Below are positions 5,553-8,607 of a DNA stretch of 8,607 bases, piece by piece (position 1 is the first letter of the stretch; the number at the start of each line of letters is the position of its first letter). This stretch comes from Udaeobacter sp046731415 (lineage in GTDB: Bacteria; Verrucomicrobiota; Verrucomicrobiia; Chthoniobacterales; UBA10450). The stretch covers positions 1 through 8,607 of the forward strand of contig JBKPLD010000147.1 in NCBI GenBank assembly GCA_046731415.1, written 5' to 3'. Both the position numbers and the translations under genes were made by a program. Under the pieces are notes generated by a model, which worked only from the letters and a program-made list of their open reading frames with translations, was not told the origin of the DNA and ran no database searches.

Positions 5553-6956
5553 ATGGATCAATCGAACCGAACAATCGAACCGGAAGTGGGACGCGGTTGG
5601 CGCCGACGCGCTGGCCAGGTTTCGCTCCCGGAAGTCCATCGAAGCATTGTCGTTCCGGGGACGCCTTCGTTCTGGCGAAAACTGGCGGCATTTACAGGCC
5701 CGGGATTTCTGGTCGCGGTCGGCTACATGGACCCGGGCAATTGGGCCACTGATCTAGCCGGTGGGGCGCAGTTTGGCTACGCGCTCTTGGCCGTCATCAT
5801 GATCTCGAATCTGATGGCAATCCTGCTTCAGCACCTGTGCATCAAGCTCGGCGTCGCCACTGGACGCGACCTGGCACAGGCCTGCCGTGATCATTATTCA
5901 ACCCCGACCGTCTGGCTTCTATGGGTTCTTTGCGAGATCGCCATTGCCGCCTGCGATCTGGCCGAGGTCGTTGGCTCGGCAATCGGGTTGCAGCTTCTCT
6001 TCGGCATTCCGTTGTTATGGGGCTGCCTGATCACCGCGTCCGACGTGCTCCTGGTGTTGTACCTGCAAACCAAGGGCTTTCGCTACATCGAAGCGATCGT
6101 CATTACCCTGATCATTATTATCGGCGGTTGTTTCACGGCTGAACTGATTTTTTCCAAACCCAGCCTGACCGGTATCCTTCTCGGATTTGTCCCAGGTCCT
6201 CGCATCGTCGCAAACCAGGAAATGCTCTACGTCAGTATCGGGATTTTGGGCGCCACGGTGATGCCGCACAATCTCTATTTGCACTCGTCCATCGTGCAGA
6301 CACGCAAGTTCGAGCAAACACCACAAGGCAGACAGGAAGCGATCAAGTTCGCCACAATTGATTCAAGTGCTGCGCTCATGCTGGCGCTCTTCATTAATGC
6401 GGCGATACTGATTCTATCGGCCGCCGCCTTCCACTGGTCCGGACACCAGGAGGTGGCCGAAATTCAGGATGCGTACCGCTTGCTTAGTCCGCTGCTGGGC
6501 GTTGGCGTGGCGAGTGTCCTTTTCGCTGTAGCGCTTCTTGCATCTGGCCAGAACTCCACTCTTACCGGCACGCTAGCCGGCCAAATCGTGATGGAAGGAT
6601 TCCTTAATTTCCGCATCACGCCATGGCTGCGGCGGCTGATCACGCGGCTCATTGCCATTGTGCCCGCAGTGATCGTGATCGGGCTTTTCGGTGAAGGCAA
6701 AACGACGGAGCTGCTTATTGCGAGCCAGGTCTGTTTGAGCATGCAACTCGGTTTCGCGGTTTGGCCACTGATGCGATTCACCGGCGAAAAGGCGAAGATG
6801 GGAGAATTTGCGAACCGTGTTTGGATAAAAATTCTCGGCTGGACGACTGCGGGCGTTATCATCGTGCTGAATGTGAAGCTGCTGCTGGACACGTTTGTCC
6901 CGGACTCTGTAATGAAAGCGTTGTACAGTCTCGTTGGGCTTCCGACGCCTAAATAA
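5553..6956 (+). CDS. mntH: Nramp-family manganese/divalent metal transporter MntH
   Basis: Nramp proteins import Mn(II) or other divalent metals with protons across the inner membrane. The 467-residue product has the hallmark unwound-helix motifs. One is DPGN at 60-63 in TM1 (Asp60 and Asn63). The other is MPHNLYLHS at 237-245 in TM6, with Ala234 and Met237 in the other metal-ligand places known from DraNramp and ScaDMT. About eleven hydrophobic helices follow the family pattern between residues 45 and 460. The N-terminal 40 residues are polar and Arg-rich, as in many soil-bacterial homologues. The ATG at 5553 is used because an in-frame ATG at 5499 would overlap the barrel gene by 50 bp and add a non-family extension. 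It is translated 4 bp after the barrel gene stop, so the two are an operon under the MntR operator. Confidence 0.95.
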   Translation: MDQSNRTIEPEVGRGWRRRAGQVSLPEVHRSIVVPGTPSFWRKLAAFTGPGFLVAVGYMDPGNWATDLAGGAQFGYALLAVIMISNLMAILLQHLCIKLGVATGRDLAQACRDHYSTPTVWLLWVLCEIAIAACDLAEVVGSAIGLQLLFGIPLLWGCLITASDVLLVLYLQTKGFRYIEAIVITLIIIIGGCFTAELIFSKPSLTGILLGFVPGPRIVANQEMLYVSIGILGATVMPHNLYLHSSIVQTRKFEQTPQGRQEAIKFATIDSSAALMLALFINAAILILSAAAFHWSGHQEVAEIQDAYRLLSPLLGVGVASVLFAVALLASGQNSTLTGTLAGQIVMEGFLNFRITPWLRRLITRLIAIVPAVIVIGLFGEGKTTELLIASQVCLSMQLGFAVWPLMRFTGEKAKMGEFANRVWIKILGWTTAGVIIVLNVKLLLDTFVPDSVMKALYSLVGLPTPK

Positions 6957-6958
6957 CC

Positions 6959-7092
6959 AATGACGAAATCACAATGGCGAATGACAAAGGAATGACGAAT
7001 TACGCAATGCCGAAGCACCTTTCGATCAGATTTCGTCATTCGTCATTCGCCTGCCGCGCCGTAGCGCAGCGATGGCGGGTGCTTCGTCATTC
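6959..7092. repeat. Inverted cluster of AATGACGAA repeats, mntH-usp gap
   Basis: This fills the gap between mntH and the usp gene. Forward words on the left pair with reverse words on the right: AATGACGAAATC (6959-6970) with GATTTCGTCATT (7029-7040), GCGAATGAC (6977-6985) with GTCATTCGC (7042-7050), AATGACGAA (6991-6999) with TTCGTCATT (7083-7091), and CGAAGCACC (7011-7019) with GGTGCTTCG (7078-7086). The right half also holds a GC-rich CGCCGTAGCGCAGCGATGGCG segment. The RNA could fold into a branched hairpin. No T-run follows. Confidence 0.8.
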
Positions 7093-7097
7093 CCATC

Positions 7098-7523
7098 ATG
7101 TATAAGCACATTCTCATCCCGCTTGAGAACAGCTCCGCCGACGAAACGATTCTCACGCACATCAGGCCGCTTGCGCGCATTGGCGGCGCGAAACTGCTTC
7201 TCGTCCACGTCGCCGATGGGTGGGTAGCGCGTAACTTTAATCAGCTTCAACTGGCTGAGAGCCAGGAGATGAAGGAGGACCGCGCCTACTTGGAAAAGCG
7301 CGTTCGCGAACTGACCGAGGAGGGCTTTTCGTGTGACGCCGTTCTGGCATTAGGCGAACCCTCGGACGAGATCATCAAACTCGCGCGCGAAAAAAATGTT
7401 GATCTCATTGCGATGACTACGCACGGTCATCGCTTCATTAGCGACATATTATACGGGGCGACTGTCGATAGAGTACGCCACGAAGTGGACGTGCCGGTCT
7501 TGCTGTTGAAAGTACAAAACTAG
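7098..7523 (+). CDS. Universal stress protein, UspA family
   Basis: This 141-residue single-domain Usp is a cytoplasmic protein of the alpha/beta nucleotide-binding fold. The first strand MYKHILIPLE (1-10), the AKLLLVHV strand (31-38), GEPSDEIIKLAREKNVDLIAMTTHG (86-110) and the last strand VPVLLLKV are all typical. The ATP-binding G-2x-G-9x-G-S/T signature is altered: residues 110-122 read GHRFISDILYGAT. The second Gly is Phe113, and a residue is inserted before the Thr. Glu10 also replaces the usual Asp. ATP binding may therefore be weak or lost. Usp genes often lie near transporters, but the repeat clusters on both sides leave it unclear whether this one belongs to the mntH operon. The start is fixed by the ATG at 7098, 6 bp after a repeat, with no Shine-Dalgarno. 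Confidence 0.92.
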   Translation: MYKHILIPLENSSADETILTHIRPLARIGGAKLLLVHVADGWVARNFNQLQLAESQEMKEDRAYLEKRVRELTEEGFSCDAVLALGEPSDEIIKLAREKNVDLIAMTTHGHRFISDILYGATVDRVRHEVDVPVLLLKVQN

Positions 7524-7528
7524 CAAAC

Positions 7529-7642
7529 TGACGAAATCTGAATGACAAATGACGAAGCTTCAAATTTCGATCTTCGCGCGCGGGTGTTCGTCCTTCAAAC
7601 TTCGTCATTAATTCGTCATTCGACATTCGTGCTTCGTCATTT
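7529..7642. repeat. Inverted cluster of AATGACGAA repeats, usp-glgA gap
   Basis: This is a second cluster of the same family. Left: TGACGAAATC (7529-7538, identical to 6961-6970) and AATGACAAATGACGAAGC (7541-7558). Right: TTCGTCATTAATTCGTCATT (7601-7620) and GCTTCGTCATTT (7631-7642). AAATGACGAAGC (7547-7558) pairs perfectly with GCTTCGTCATTT over 12 bp. It begins 6 bp after the usp stop and ends 15 bp before the next start codon. Confidence 0.8.
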
Positions 7643-7657
7643 AATTCTTGCTCGCTC

Positions 7658-8607
7658 TTGAAAGTGCTTTTTCTGACTAACGAATATCCGCCGCATATTT
7701 ACGGCGGGGCCGGCGTGCACGTGGGCTTTCTTTCGCGCGAACTGGCGAAGTTGATGCCGGTGGAAGTTCGTTGTTTTGGTGATCAACGTCTGGAGGAAGG
7801 CAATCTTAAAGTCACCGGCTACGAAGTTGACACAAGCAATTTCACTTGCCCGAAACCGTTGCGCTCCGTTTTCGCCGCGGTGCGGCGATGTACCGACTTC
7901 AACTCTACAAACATCGACGCCAATCTTGTGCATTGTCACACGTGGTACAGCCATTTCGGCGGAATTTTGGCGAAAAAAGATTACGGCATTCCGCTCGTGA
8001 TCACAGTTCACTCGCTGGAGCCGCTTCGACCCTGGAAGCGCGAACAACTCGCTGGCGGTTACGATTTTTCGCTTTGGGTTGAGAAGGCTGCGCTGGAAAT
8101 GGCGGACGCCATCATTGCTGTTTCTCGCGAGACCAAAAGCGATGTCGAGCGACTGTTTAATGTCGATTCCGCGCGCGTGCACGTGATCCACAATGGAATC
8201 GACCTGCAGCAATACCGAAAGGTCGATTCCGTCGCCGCGCTGAAACGATACGGTATCGACCCAAATGAACCTTATCTGTTGTTCGTCGGCCGGATCACCC
8301 GCCAAAAAGGAGTCCTGTATCTGTTGCGCGCCATCCAATTCATGGAACCCGGCTTCCAAATTGTTCTTTGCGCCGCTGCACCGGACACGCCGGAGATGGC
8401 AGAAGAAATGAAAACCGCAGTGGAAGCCGCAAAGGTCCACCGGCCGGGAGTTATTTGGATCAACGAAATGGTGGATCAGACGGCGACCCGCGAACTGTAT
8501 TCGCACGCAGCCGTGTTCGTTTGTCCTTCGATTTATGAACCATTTGGCATCATCAACCTTGAGGCAATGGCCTGCGAAACGGCGGTCGTGGCCAGCGCCG
8601 TAGGCGG
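7658..8607 (+). CDS. glgA: Glycogen synthase-like GT4 glycosyltransferase, 3' end beyond window
   Basis: This open frame of at least 316 codons runs off the window end without a stop. It encodes a GT-B fold glycosyltransferase of the actinobacterial GlgA/GlgM type. That type uses ADP-glucose to extend alpha-glucan or, in mycobacterial GlgM, to make maltose-1-phosphate. Motifs in order are NEYPPHIYGGAGVH (8-21, donor-loop glycines), HCHTWYS (92-98), HSLEPLRPWKREQLAGGY, VGRITRQKG (210-218, with Arg212 and Lys217 for the nucleotide-sugar phosphates) and PSIYEPFGIINLEAMAC (290-306) with the E-x7-E pair Glu294/Glu302. The only sensible start is TTG at 7658 (KVLFLTNEYPP follows); no in-frame ATG exists upstream. 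It has no Shine-Dalgarno. The match to Mycobacterium GlgM recalled from memory is strong; glycogen versus maltose-1-phosphate synthesis cannot be decided here. Confidence 0.9.
   Translation, partial: MKVLFLTNEYPPHIYGGAGVHVGFLSRELAKLMPVEVRCFGDQRLEEGNLKVTGYEVDTSNFTCPKPLRSVFAAVRRCTDFNSTNIDANLVHCHTWYSHFGGILAKKDYGIPLVITVHSLEPLRPWKREQLAGGYDFSLWVEKAALEMADAIIAVSRETKSDVERLFNVDSARVHVIHNGIDLQQYRKVDSVAALKRYGIDPNEPYLLFVGRITRQKGVLYLLRAIQFMEPGFQIVLCAAAPDTPEMAEEMKTAVEAAKVHRPGVIWINEMVDQTATRELYSHAAVFVCPSIYEPFGIINLEAMACETAVVASAVG

Noticed and set aside
6464..7039. A 191-codon minus-strand open frame opposite the mntH 3' end.
   Set aside because: Its N-terminus (HCVIRHSFVIRHCDFVI) is just the translated AATGACGAA repeats and the rest is antisense to a well-supported Nramp gene.
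7637..8506. A 289-codon minus-strand open frame over the right end.
   Set aside because: It is antisense to the GT4 gene, whose plus-strand frame has all the catalytic motifs. The minus frame shows no recognisable domain.

Overview
The window reads as chromosomal DNA of a free-living Gram-negative bacterium. It has a Tat component, an outer-membrane beta-barrel, mid-range G+C judged by eye, and almost no Shine-Dalgarno sequences. My best guess is a soil Verrucomicrobiota (Chthoniobacterales-like). I base this on the gene mix, on intergenic repeats built from AATGACGAA/TTCGTCATT words, and on GTAGC...GGCCGGGTCA palindromes. This placement comes from memory of such genomes, not from a search.

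Layout. Positions 1-686 carry two minus-strand genes: the start of a discrete acyl carrier protein (cut by the window edge) and a tatA-type twin-arginine translocase gene. From 804, plus-strand genes follow: the end-joining protein Ku, a zinc-independent ribosomal protein S14 with a good sigma70-type promoter almost touching its start codon, a DUF21/CBS/CorC-HlyC membrane protein, and a 61-residue CPXCG zinc-ribbon protein. GC-rich palindromes sit in the gaps between them.

The centre (3744-6956) is a divergent manganese-homeostasis locus. On the minus strand lie mntR, with all the Mn(II) ligands of the Bacillus MntR conserved, and a VOC-fold gene 7 bp downstream. On the plus strand lie an outer-membrane beta-barrel 'transporter' gene and, 4 bp later, an Nramp manganese transporter gene (mntH). 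A perfect 8+2+8 inverted repeat (AATTAGGC-AA-GCCTAATT), strongly resembling DtxR-family operators, ends 3 bp before the barrel gene's GTG. The simplest model is that Mn-loaded MntR represses a two-membrane uptake pathway: barrel across the outer membrane, MntH across the inner membrane. This is the most interesting part of the window.

From 6957 to the end, a universal stress protein gene is bracketed on both sides by inverted clusters of the AATGACGAA repeat. Next comes a glycogen synthase-like GT4 glycosyltransferase gene that starts with TTG at 7658 and runs off the window end. It closely resembles the actinobacterial GlgA/GlgM type that uses ADP-glucose. No gene-free stretch exceeds 300 bp, and I found no convincing tRNA, rRNA, CRISPR array, insertion sequence or phage gene.
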